Shown here piece by piece: positions 24,248 to 32,652 of a stretch of 45,120 nucleotides of DNA. The number at the start of each line of letters is the position of its first letter. Position 1 is the stretch's first letter. The DNA is from Bacteroidaceae bacterium (lineage in GTDB: Bacteria > Bacteroidota > Bacteroidia > Bacteroidales > Bacteroidaceae). The stretch covers positions 1-45,120 of the forward strand of contig JAFYQQ010000012.1 in assembly GCA_017559845.1 (NCBI GenBank), in the 5' to 3' direction. The notes below the pieces were generated by a model. That model was not told where the DNA came from and made no database searches. It saw only the letters and a list, made by a program, of their open reading frames with translations. A program made the translations under genes and the position numbers.

Positions 24248-26005
24248 ATGGAAGATTTTATCGTATCTGCCCGAAAATACCGTCCAATGACATTCGATTC
24301 AGTGGTGGGACAACATGCCCTCACCACAACTTTGAAAAATGCCATTGCAAACGGAAAACTTGCTCATGCCTACCTGTTCTGCGGACCCAGAGGCGTGGGA
24401 AAGACCACCTGCGCACGTATTTTTGCCAAGGCCATAAACTGCCTCAACCCCAACAGTGAGGGTGACGCCTGCGGAGAATGCGAAAGTTGTTTGGCTTTCA
24501 ACCAAGGACGCTCACTCAACATACACGAGCTTGATGCCGCAAGCAACAACTCTGTGGAAGACATTCGCGAGCTTATCACACAGGTGCAGATTCCGCCACA
24601 AACCGGACGATACAAGGTTTTCATCATTGATGAGGTACACATGCTTTCGGCTTCGGCTTTCAATGCGTTTTTGAAAACGCTTGAAGAACCGCCATCCTAT
24701 GTCATCTTCATCCTTGCCACTACGGAGAAGCACAAAATTCTTCCAACCATTCTTAGCCGTTGCCAGGTGTACGACTTCGTAAGAATAACCTCAGAAGACA
24801 CCATCAGCCACCTGCGTGCCGTGGCTCAAAAAGAAGGATACAATGCCGAGGATGAAGCTCTGAACCTCATTGCGCAAAAAGCCGACGGCGGAATGCGTGA
24901 CGCACTCAGCATCTTCGACCAAATGGCCAGCTTTACAGGAGGCAATCTAACATACGAGGCAGTATGTCAAAATCTCAATGTACTGAGCACAGAGCACTAT
25001 TTCAAGATGACGGAACAGATTCTCAACCGCGATGTGAAGCAATGCCTGCTCTCTTTTGACGCCATTCTCCAAAAGGGATTTGACGGCGGAATCTTCATTG
25101 GAGGACTGGCCAGCCACATGCGCGATCTGCTTGTGAGCCGCGATGCACAAACACTCCGTCTGCTTGAAAAAGGAAAACAATGGCAAGAGCGTTATGCCGA
25201 ACAGGCACAAAAATGCCGCCCGACATTCCTCTACCGTGCCATTAAGCTCTGCAACGATTGTGAAACCTCCTACCGCACAAGCCGCAATAAGCGCCTCTGT
25301 GTTGAAATCTGCCTGATACAACTTGTACAGGCAATAGACGAAACTGACTGCACATCGGGGGGGCGCAGCCCTGAAAGAAAGCTAAAACCCGTATTTGAAG
25401 CCACCGAGCAGACGGCTTCATCTGCAGTTGCAGAGCCCACACCCGAACTGAGAGCACCCGCGCCACAGACGCCGCCTTCCGTTGTAGCTCCACCCCAACC
25501 ACAGCCCCGCACCATGCAACAATCGGCTCCAAAGCCAAGGGTGATGAATGGCTTTGGTCCAAGTCTCCGTATCCAGAAAAATGAACAGACTCAAAACGGC
25601 GGAACACAAAAACAAGAAAGCGCACAACAAGCCGAACACACTCCATTGGATACAGAAAAGTTCCGCATTGCATGGTACGAGTTCATACAATCATTGCCAA
25701 GAGAGAGCCAGGCAATGGCACAACGTATGCGCGACATGCGCCCCGAAGTGACTGATGCGGACACAGTGCGGATTGAAGTGAACAATGTACAAGTGGCACA
25801 ATACATGCACAACACCATCATCCCTCCCCTTCTTTCCATAGTGCGTAAAACGCTAAAGAACGACTTTATAAATATCAAGATTGACATTCAGGAGGTACAA
25901 CAAGCTGCCCGCAAGTACAGCAAGGCGGAACTTTTCACCCGCATGACACAAACTAATCCTGCATTAAATCTGATGAAGGATGTGCTTGAGTTGAGCATAG
26001 AATAA
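24248..26005 (+). CDS. dnaX: DNA polymerase III subunit gamma/tau
   Basis: A 585-residue clamp-loader ATPase. Walker A GPRGVGKT at 46-53, zinc cysteines at 65, 75, 78 and 81, DEVH Walker B at about 128-131, and the sensor region ILSRCQ follow in order. After about 370 the sequence becomes a Pro/Gln/Ala-rich linker (PELRAPAPQTPPSVV...QPQPRTMQQ), then a C-terminal globular part (about 460-585) that would be the tau-specific end. The start MEDFIVSARKYRP is the usual family opening. I found no convincing slippery site for a shorter gamma form. Monocistronic; converges on the FadL porin gene. Confidence 0.95.
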   Translation: MEDFIVSARKYRPMTFDSVVGQHALTTTLKNAIANGKLAHAYLFCGPRGVGKTTCARIFAKAINCLNPNSEGDACGECESCLAFNQGRSLNIHELDAASNNSVEDIRELITQVQIPPQTGRYKVFIIDEVHMLSASAFNAFLKTLEEPPSYVIFILATTEKHKILPTILSRCQVYDFVRITSEDTISHLRAVAQKEGYNAEDEALNLIAQKADGGMRDALSIFDQMASFTGGNLTYEAVCQNLNVLSTEHYFKMTEQILNRDVKQCLLSFDAILQKGFDGGIFIGGLASHMRDLLVSRDAQTLRLLEKGKQWQERYAEQAQKCRPTFLYRAIKLCNDCETSYRTSRNKRLCVEICLIQLVQAIDETDCTSGGRSPERKLKPVFEATEQTASSAVAEPTPELRAPAPQTPPSVVAPPQPQPRTMQQSAPKPRVMNGFGPSLRIQKNEQTQNGGTQKQESAQQAEHTPLDTEKFRIAWYEFIQSLPRESQAMAQRMRDMRPEVTDADTVRIEVNNVQVAQYMHNTIIPPLLSIVRKTLKNDFINIKIDIQEVQQAARKYSKAELFTRMTQTNPALNLMKDVLELSIE

Positions 26006-26120
26006 TGACCATCAGCCCTTGAAGGGGTCAGTAACCAAAAAGATACGTTTTTGAGGTGTAGTAGGTCAAAACGCCAAAAAAAATTGCACTCATTGACCAA
26101 TTGGTATATCCAAGAAAAAA

Positions 26121-26152
26121 AACCGGACCCACCTAATAAAGTGAGTCCGGTT
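26121..26152 (-). terminator. Terminator between dnaX and FadL porin gene
   Basis: AACCGGAC (26121-26128) / GTCCGGTT (26145-26152), with CAC/GTG pairing inside. On the minus strand a run of eight T follows, so it mainly ends the FadL transcript. Confidence 0.85.
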
Positions 26153-26196
26153 CGTCATTGTATTAAGATTAATGAAAGGGGTTACATCCTTATGGT

Positions 26197-27636
26197 TTAG
26201 AACTTCAAATCTACGCTTACACCGAGAGCGTCGTTCTTGCGGGTGTATGTGTCAACAATACCTCCGGCACGAGACATCTGTACGTCGGTATAGAAGGTGT
26301 GCATGTAACCGGCGTTCAGGTTTACCATCTTGCTCAGGCGGAAAGTGGCACCTAACGCCAAGGTGTTGCTGCTGGGCGAGAAGTTAGTGTCAGCCAAGCC
26401 TTCTCCCTGGTTGATTCTGGTGGTTTGTCCACCGGCGCTAAGAGTCAGCCAGTTGTTTACGTCCCATTCTGCACCGTAAGTAATCTCCCAAGAGTTCTTC
26501 TCAACGTTTGTGGCGCTTCCCTTAGCCTTTTTTTCCCACCAATAGTGGAAACCTCCCATCAAGCGAAGGTTATCCAACAGCGAGTACTGTGCACCAACGG
26601 TGAGTAGAGCGGGAATGTCGCTGCGAACCTTGGCACCATTCTTGTAGGCATCGAAGGCAGCGTCCACGTTTGCACTATTCTTTGAGTCGTTCTCCATGTT
26701 AATCTTGGTCTTGAACTCATACTTGGCAGCAAGGTTCAACTTACCGAGGTTCCAGTCCACACCAAGGATGGGGGTGATGCCGAATCCGCTCTGAGAGCAG
26801 TCAAGAACGAGGTCTTCGCTGGTCATGAGGGCAACGGTTCCTGCCTGAGTTGCCATGTCAGCATACTTCTTTGCATTTGCGAAGTCACCGGCGGCAGCGT
26901 ACTGTTGTGCTGCGGCTGCAGCCTGTGCAGAGCTCTGTGCAAATCCAGCAGAATAATTTTTGGCGTCAATGCCATTCACCTTGAAACCTGTGATGCTGCC
27001 TTCGTATCCGCCACGGGCAATTACACCGCGAACGCCACCGAAGACAGATACATTATCAGTTACTTTATAAGTTGTACCCACCTGTACGCCATAGAAATAA
27101 GATCTACCGGTAAGGTTCTGGTTCAAGCTGTAGCTGTACAGAGGACTGCCTGTGGGGTTGGTAGCGGAGTTGATACCAGAAGCCAACTGACCGCCAAGCA
27201 ACTGCTCGAACATGGGCAGACCATTGTCGAACTCGCAGGCACCGCCACCGCCGCCTACTGCGAACTGTGCATTAACGCTCCACTTTTCATTGAATACGTA
27301 TGCAGCCTGGAAAGAGGGAATTACGGGTGCATTTGTAACGCCTTCGAAAAAACGCTCAGTGCTGGGATTAGCAGTATTGAACTGATAGAAGGGAGCGGTT
27401 GAATTAATTTGACGCTTCTGGAAAGCAGCCTGCCAGCTGAGTGAAATGTGGAAACCCTTATCAAGGAAAGCCACACCGGCGGGGTTGCTGTAATAGTCGG
27501 CAATACCGATGGCAGCATCACGCGCAGGGTTGCGCAGGAATACTGCATTCTGATTGGTGTTGGTAAGCAAGCCACCGGCCATTGCCGCACTTGCCGATGC
27601 AGCCATAATAGCTGCTACACAAAGTTTTTTCTTCAT
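26197..27636 (-). CDS. OmpP1/FadL/TodX family outer membrane transporter
   Basis: A 479-residue beta-barrel for uptake of hydrophobic compounds such as long-chain fatty acids. Signal peptide MKKKLCVAAIMAASASAAMA (1-20) is followed at once by GGLLTNTNQNAVFLRNPARDA, the N-terminal hatch typical of the family, and YYSNPAGVAFLDKG (NPA motif, about 49-62). The C-terminus ends in an aromatic after alternating strands (GVSVDLKF), as expected for Bam insertion. An Ala-rich insert at about 230-255 (SSAQAAAAAQQYAAAGDF) is probably an extracellular loop. The region upstream carries the same inverted repeat as the acyl-CoA ligase gene, tying it to fatty-acid use. Confidence 0.92.
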   Translation of the reverse strand: MKKKLCVAAIMAASASAAMAGGLLTNTNQNAVFLRNPARDAAIGIADYYSNPAGVAFLDKGFHISLSWQAAFQKRQINSTAPFYQFNTANPSTERFFEGVTNAPVIPSFQAAYVFNEKWSVNAQFAVGGGGGACEFDNGLPMFEQLLGGQLASGINSATNPTGSPLYSYSLNQNLTGRSYFYGVQVGTTYKVTDNVSVFGGVRGVIARGGYEGSITGFKVNGIDAKNYSAGFAQSSAQAAAAAQQYAAAGDFANAKKYADMATQAGTVALMTSEDLVLDCSQSGFGITPILGVDWNLGKLNLAAKYEFKTKINMENDSKNSANVDAAFDAYKNGAKVRSDIPALLTVGAQYSLLDNLRLMGGFHYWWEKKAKGSATNVEKNSWEITYGAEWDVNNWLTLSAGGQTTRINQGEGLADTNFSPSSNTLALGATFRLSKMVNLNAGYMHTFYTDVQMSRAGGIVDTYTRKNDALGVSVDLKF

Positions 27637-27679
27637 TGCTTTGATAATATAATAAAATTGATATTTGCTTTTTGCGCTG

Positions 27680-27711
27680 CAAAGGTAACACTTATATTTA
27701 AATTGTGCAAA
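27680..27711 (-). promoter_or_regulatory. FadL porin promoter
   Basis: Minus-strand TTTG (complement of 27708-27711), 20 bases, TACCTTTG (complement of 27680-27687). The -33 box overlaps a TGTGCAAAT half-site (27704-27712). Confidence 0.75.
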
Positions 27712-27722
27712 TATTTCTTAAT

Positions 27723-27753
27723 TTTTGCACATATTTTCCAATATTGTGCAAAA
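27723..27753. promoter_or_regulatory. Putative operator, TTTTGCACA-N13-TGTGCAAAA
   Basis: Arms at 27723-27731 and 27745-27753 with a 13-base spacer, identical in arms and spacing to 6833-6863. It lies about 12 bases upstream of the FadL -33 box, and a single half-site overlaps that box. The position would suit an activator, or looping with the half-site. Confidence 0.65.
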
Positions 27754-27890
27754 AAATATATTCCATACATTATAATATTTATAGGGAACACGGTGTAGAT
27801 TTTCATAAAAGAGTGATAAAACATACAATTATTTTAAACAATTGAGCTAAAAATTCAGGTTAAAAATGTCTCATATTAACATGCGCATAA

Positions 27891-27929
27891 AAATTGCACC
27901 CATCATTCAATGGGTTTGGCATGCAATTT
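27891..27929 (+). other. Hairpin in clpC leader
   Basis: AAATTGCA (27891-27898) / TGCAATTT (27922-27929) with inner CCCAT (27899-27903) / ATGGG (27910-27914), 42 bases before the clpC start. No T run follows, so it is not a terminator. It may control translation or mRNA stability. The open frame continues through it upstream of clpC, but the sequence is not ClpC-like. Confidence 0.5.
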
Positions 27930-27970
27930 GTAATAGAAGATACAAAGAATCAGAAATTATTCACGACGAT

Positions 27971-30484
27971 ATGACAAACAAGTTTTCACCGGACATGACA
28001 AACGTGCTCAGCTACAGCAAAGAGGAAGCCGAGCGACTGCACAATGACAAGGTGACACCCATACACCTTCTTCTGGGCATTTTGCGCCATGAAGGTAACC
28101 AAGCCCGGAAACTGCTGTGCCAACTTGCCGTAAATCTTGAAGAAATCAAGAAGATGCTTGAGCAGATGGCAAGAAAGCACCAGGTTCTAAACATGCCACA
28201 AACAGATGAGATCAACCTTGACACCCATGCTACAAGGGTATTACGCCTTTGCGTACTTGAGGCGCGTCTCATGAGGTCAGAAATGATTGACACTCAACAC
28301 ATATTGCTGGCGATATTGAAAGCAAGCGATAACGAGGCAAGCGAGATACTGGAACTGCAAAACATAAGCTACAGCGATGTGGCTAGCATTGCCCATCCGC
28401 AAAGCATACAGCACAATATGAGCGAGGAAGAGGACGATGAGGAAGAGGACGACATGACACCTACCGCCAGTCGTAACAACAATAACGCTTCCTCACGCAC
28501 ACAAACCGCAAAGCCCGTTCAAGGAAAAACTCCCGTACTGGACAACTTTACCACCGATCTGACAAAAGCGGCAGAAGAAGGGCTTCTTGACCCCGTTATC
28601 GGGAGGGAAAAAGAAATAGAACGCGTGGCACAAATTTTGAGCCGCCGAAAAAAGAACAATCCAATCCTAATCGGACAGCCTGGCGTGGGCAAGAGTGCCA
28701 TTGTGGAAGGTTTGGCCATCAGAATCGCACAGCATAGAGTGAGCCGACAGCTATGGGACAAGCGCGTGCTAGTACTTGACCTTTCAAGCGTTGTGGCTGG
28801 CACAAAATACCGCGGACAATTTGAAGAGCGCATCCGCAACATTGTACAAGAACTCCAAAAGAACCCAGACACCATCATCTTCATTGATGAGATTCACACA
28901 ATGGTGGGAGCAGGAAACGCAAGCGGAAGTATGGATGCTGCCAATATGCTTAAACCAGCTTTGGCAAGGGGAGAAATTCAATGCATCGGCGCCACCACCA
29001 CTGATGAGTACCGCAAGACCATTGAAAAAGACGGTGCCTTGGAACGCAGATTCCAGAAGATACAAGTTCAGCCCACCACACAGGAAGAAACGCTACAAAT
29101 TCTCCAGCAGTTGAAGAGTCGCTATGAGGAGCATCATCGAGTTATATATACACCAGAGGCCATTGAAGCATGTGTCAAGCTGACAGAGCGTTACGTAACT
29201 GACCGTTGCTTCCCCGACAAGGCTATAGATGCCATGGACGAGGCTGGAAGCAAGGTTCACATACAGGACCTTCCCGTAAGCAAAAGCATCCTTGAACTGG
29301 AAGAAACGATTGCCAAGTTGCAGGAATTGAAAAACGAAGCCGTTAAACAGCAGAACTTCGAATTGGCAGCCGAATTCAGAGATCAGGCGGCACAAACCGA
29401 AAAACAATTGAAGCAGGCCCAGAAGGAATGGGAAGATTCATTGAGCGAAGAACATATTCGTGTAACCGAAGCACATATTGCAGAGGTGGTAAGCATGATG
29501 ACAGGAATTCCCGTAAAGCGCATCGGTGCAGAAGAGAGCCAGAAGCTGCGTTCTCTGGGCGATGTACTGAAGGAAAAAGTTGTAGGACAAGACAACGCCA
29601 TCGCCACTCTTGTCCGTGCCATACAACGTAGCCGCATCGGATTGAAAGACCCCAACAAGCCCATTGCCACCTTCATGTTCGTAGGTCCCACAGGTGTGGG
29701 AAAGACCTACCTCACCAAGATTCTCGCTGAAGAACTCTTTGGTAGCGCTGACAGCATCATTCGCATAGACATGAGCGAATACATGGAGAAGCATACCGTA
29801 AGCCGAATGGTGGGCGCTCCTCCGGGATATGTAGGATACGAAGAAGGCGGACAACTTACCGAGAGAGTAAGACGCAAGCCCTACTCCATCGTATTGCTTG
29901 ATGAGATTGAAAAGGCGCATGCAGACGTGTTCAATGTACTTCTACAGGTGATGGACGAAGGCCGTCTGACCGACGGAAACGGAAGCACCATTGACTTCAA
30001 GAACACCATCATCATCATGACCAGCAACTGCGGTACGCGCCAAATCAAGGAGTTCGGAAACGGAATCGGATTCCAAGGAGCGGAAGACATCAGCCGCAAC
30101 CGAAAGATGAGTCAGGACATTGTGCGCAAGGCATTACAAAAGCAATTCGCACCCGAATTCCTTAACCGCCTGGACAACATCATCCACTTTGACCAACTTG
30201 ACCAAGACGCCGTAAGAAAGATTGTAGATATTGAGCTGACGCCACTGATAAAGCGCATTGCCGACATTGGATATCACCTGGAAGTCCAGCCAGAAGCACG
30301 TGACATACTTGGCAAGAAGGGCTATGACATACAATACGGTGCACGTCCCATCAAACGCGCCATACAGGATTTGTTGGAAGATGTGCTGTGCGAGGTGCTC
30401 ATCAACACCGAAGTTGCAGCCGGAGCCAAACTTATGGCTGTGGCTGAAGGAGAAAAGATTGAAATAAAAGTAACGAATGAATAG
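27971..30484 (+). CDS. clpC: ATP-dependent Clp protease ATP-binding subunit ClpC
   Basis: An 837-residue Hsp100 unfoldase that feeds ClpP and disaggregates proteins. The Clp_N repeats lie at about 1-145 (VLSYSKEEAERLHNDKVTPIHLLLGIL); AAA-1 has Walker A GQPGVGKS and Walker B IIFIDEIH; a UVR-like coiled segment (KNEAVKQQNFELAAEFRDQA) sits between the modules; AAA-2 has GPTGVGKT and VLLDEIEKAH. The frame is open from 27866, but MTNKFSPDMTNVLSYS is the standard family opening, so 27971 is the start. An acidic linker EEEDDEEEDD follows the N domain. htpG starts 26 bases later, so the two chaperones form a proteostasis operon. Confidence 0.95.
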   Translation: MTNKFSPDMTNVLSYSKEEAERLHNDKVTPIHLLLGILRHEGNQARKLLCQLAVNLEEIKKMLEQMARKHQVLNMPQTDEINLDTHATRVLRLCVLEARLMRSEMIDTQHILLAILKASDNEASEILELQNISYSDVASIAHPQSIQHNMSEEEDDEEEDDMTPTASRNNNNASSRTQTAKPVQGKTPVLDNFTTDLTKAAEEGLLDPVIGREKEIERVAQILSRRKKNNPILIGQPGVGKSAIVEGLAIRIAQHRVSRQLWDKRVLVLDLSSVVAGTKYRGQFEERIRNIVQELQKNPDTIIFIDEIHTMVGAGNASGSMDAANMLKPALARGEIQCIGATTTDEYRKTIEKDGALERRFQKIQVQPTTQEETLQILQQLKSRYEEHHRVIYTPEAIEACVKLTERYVTDRCFPDKAIDAMDEAGSKVHIQDLPVSKSILELEETIAKLQELKNEAVKQQNFELAAEFRDQAAQTEKQLKQAQKEWEDSLSEEHIRVTEAHIAEVVSMMTGIPVKRIGAEESQKLRSLGDVLKEKVVGQDNAIATLVRAIQRSRIGLKDPNKPIATFMFVGPTGVGKTYLTKILAEELFGSADSIIRIDMSEYMEKHTVSRMVGAPPGYVGYEEGGQLTERVRRKPYSIVLLDEIEKAHADVFNVLLQVMDEGRLTDGNGSTIDFKNTIIIMTSNCGTRQIKEFGNGIGFQGAEDISRNRKMSQDIVRKALQKQFAPEFLNRLDNIIHFDQLDQDAVRKIVDIELTPLIKRIADIGYHLEVQPEARDILGKKGYDIQYGARPIKRAIQDLLEDVLCEVLINTEVAAGAKLMAVAEGEKIEIKVTNE

Positions 30485-30510
30485 AAAAACCAAATAAAAG
30501 ACAACCAACG

Positions 30511-32565
30511 ATGAAACAAGGAAACATTGGGGTTACAACAGAGAATATTTTCCCCGTCATCAAAAAGTTTCTCTACAGCGACCACGAAATCTTCATCCGT
30601 GAGATTGTAAGCAACGCGGTGGATGCCACCCAAAAGTTGAAGACCCTGGCTGGAAAAGGCGATTTCAAGGGCGAGCTGGGCGAGTTGAAAGTAACCATTA
30701 GTGTGGACAAGGAAGCAAAGACCATTACCGTGAGCGACCGCGGTATCGGTATGACAGCCGACGAGATAGAAAAGTACATCAACCAGATTGCCTTCAGTGG
30801 CGCAAACGACTTCCTCGACAAGTACAAGGACGATGCCAACGCCATCATCGGACACTTCGGCCTTGGCTTCTACAGCAGCTATATGGTAAGCAAGCAAGTG
30901 GACATCATCACCAAGAGCTATCAGGAAGACGCTCCGGCCGTAAAGTGGAGCTGCGACGGAAGCCCCGTCTTCACCATGGAAGAAGTGGAGAAGGCTGACC
31001 GCGGTACAGACATCATCATGCACATTGACGATGATTGCCTGGAGTTCCTTGAAAGCGGCAAGATTGAAGGCCTGCTGCGCAAGTATTGCCACTTCCTGCC
31101 CATTCCCGTAGCCTGCGGCAAAAAGACCGAATGGAAAGACGGAAAGCAGGTGGAGACCGAAGAGGACAACATCATCAACAGCGTAGAACCCCTTTGGACA
31201 AAGAAACCCAGCGAACTGAAGGATGAGGATTACAAGGACTTCTACCGCCACCTCTTCCCCATGGCAGACGAACCTCTGTTTTGGATCCACTTGAACGTAG
31301 ATTACCCCTTCAACCTGACCGGTGTGCTCTACTTCCCCAAGATCAAGAACAACATTGAGATGCAGCGCAACAAGATTCAGCTCTATTGCAATCAGGTATT
31401 CGTTACCGATGCCGTAGAGGGAATCGTGCCCGAATTCCTCACTCTCCTGCACGGTGTAATCGACAGCCCCGACATTCCGCTGAACGTGAGCCGAAGCTAT
31501 CTGCAGAGCGATGCAAACGTCAAGAAAATCAGCTCATACATTACCAAGAAGGTAAGCGACAAGTTGGCAAGCATCTTCAAGAATGAGCGTGCCGACTTTG
31601 AAATGAAGTGGGACGACATCAAGATTTTCATCCATTACGGCCTGCTTTCCGAACAGGATTATTATGACAAGGCCAAGAACTACTTCCTCTTCAAGGATAC
31701 CGATGGAAAGTACTTCACATTGGAAGAATACAACACATTGGTAAAGGAGAACCAAACCAACAAGGACGGACAAGTGGTCTACCTCTACGCCAACGACCCC
31801 GAAGCGCAATACACTTACATACAGGCGGCAAAGGACAAAGGCTACAACGTATTGCTGATGGACGGCCAATTGGACACCCCATTGGTGGGAATGCTTGAGC
31901 AGAAGCTCGAAAAGACCACTATCACACGCGTTGATTCGGACACCGTTGACCGTCTCATCCGCAAGGAAGACGAGCAGAAAGAGAAGTTGGACGAGGAACG
32001 CAGCAGCAAGCTCAGCGCCATCTTCAACAGCCAGATGCCCCGCACGGACAAGACTGATTTCCATGTGGAGGCACAACCCATGGGCGAAGAGCAGCTTCCT
32101 GTCATGATTACACAAAGCGAATACATGCGCCGCATGAAGGAAATGTCACGTCTGCAGCCAGGAATGAGTTTCTACGGCGAAATGCCCGACATGTACACCC
32201 TTGTGCTCAACACCGACTCACCGCTTATCAAGCAGGTGCTCACCCATAGCGAAGAACAGACAGCCGAAGCCCTGAAGCCCATTGAGGCTGAATTGCGCGG
32301 GCTGAACGCACGTCAGGCTGTACTCAGACAAGAACAGGACAAGAAGAAGCCCGAGGAAATCACTCAGGAAGAGAAGGACGACCTGAAGAAATGCTCTGAT
32401 GACATCCAGGAACAAAACCGCAAGAAAGACGATGTGCTTGCACAATACGCAAAATCCAACGACCGCGTTCATCAGCTCATTGACCTTGCGTTGTTGCAAA
32501 ACGGCATGCTCAAGGGCGAATCCCTCACCCGCTTTGTGAAGCGCAGTATCGATTTGATAAAGTAA
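30511..32565 (+). CDS. htpG: Molecular chaperone HtpG (Hsp90)
   Basis: A 684-residue Hsp90 chaperone. The GHKL ATPase motifs are all visible: EIVSNAVDATQK (Glu/Asn, about 30-41), DRGIGM (about 77-82), and GHFGLGFYSSYMV (about 111-123). The middle domain has the conserved NVSRSYLQ block (about 325-332) and catalytic Arg. The C-terminal dimerisation domain is long and highly charged (EEITQEEKDDLKKCSDDIQEQNRKKD). Starts 26 bases after clpC, with no terminator between, so likely one heat- or stress-responsive unit. A terminator follows 30 bases after the stop. Confidence 0.96.
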   Translation: MKQGNIGVTTENIFPVIKKFLYSDHEIFIREIVSNAVDATQKLKTLAGKGDFKGELGELKVTISVDKEAKTITVSDRGIGMTADEIEKYINQIAFSGANDFLDKYKDDANAIIGHFGLGFYSSYMVSKQVDIITKSYQEDAPAVKWSCDGSPVFTMEEVEKADRGTDIIMHIDDDCLEFLESGKIEGLLRKYCHFLPIPVACGKKTEWKDGKQVETEEDNIINSVEPLWTKKPSELKDEDYKDFYRHLFPMADEPLFWIHLNVDYPFNLTGVLYFPKIKNNIEMQRNKIQLYCNQVFVTDAVEGIVPEFLTLLHGVIDSPDIPLNVSRSYLQSDANVKKISSYITKKVSDKLASIFKNERADFEMKWDDIKIFIHYGLLSEQDYYDKAKNYFLFKDTDGKYFTLEEYNTLVKENQTNKDGQVVYLYANDPEAQYTYIQAAKDKGYNVLLMDGQLDTPLVGMLEQKLEKTTITRVDSDTVDRLIRKEDEQKEKLDEERSSKLSAIFNSQMPRTDKTDFHVEAQPMGEEQLPVMITQSEYMRRMKEMSRLQPGMSFYGEMPDMYTLVLNTDSPLIKQVLTHSEEQTAEALKPIEAELRGLNARQAVLRQEQDKKKPEEITQEEKDDLKKCSDDIQEQNRKKDDVLAQYAKSNDRVHQLIDLALLQNGMLKGESLTRFVKRSIDLIK

Positions 32566-32594
32566 TTTTCCCTTCCCCTTTTAATAATAAGATT

Positions 32595-32640
32595 ATCGCC
32601 CGGAAGCATCTTGCGTTTCCGGGCGATTTCTGTTTTATTG
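32595..32640 (+). terminator. Terminator between htpG and beta-galactosidase
   Basis: Perfect 11-bp stem ATCGCCCGGAA (32595-32605) / TTCCGGGCGAT (32617-32627), T-rich after on the plus strand. The genes converge here, and the stem may serve both. Confidence 0.9.
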
Positions 32641-32652
32641 CAGCATTGCTTA

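Noticed and set aside
24878..25400. Programmed frameshift site for a short DnaX gamma form
   Set aside because: No A-run slippery heptamer with a downstream hairpin was convincing.
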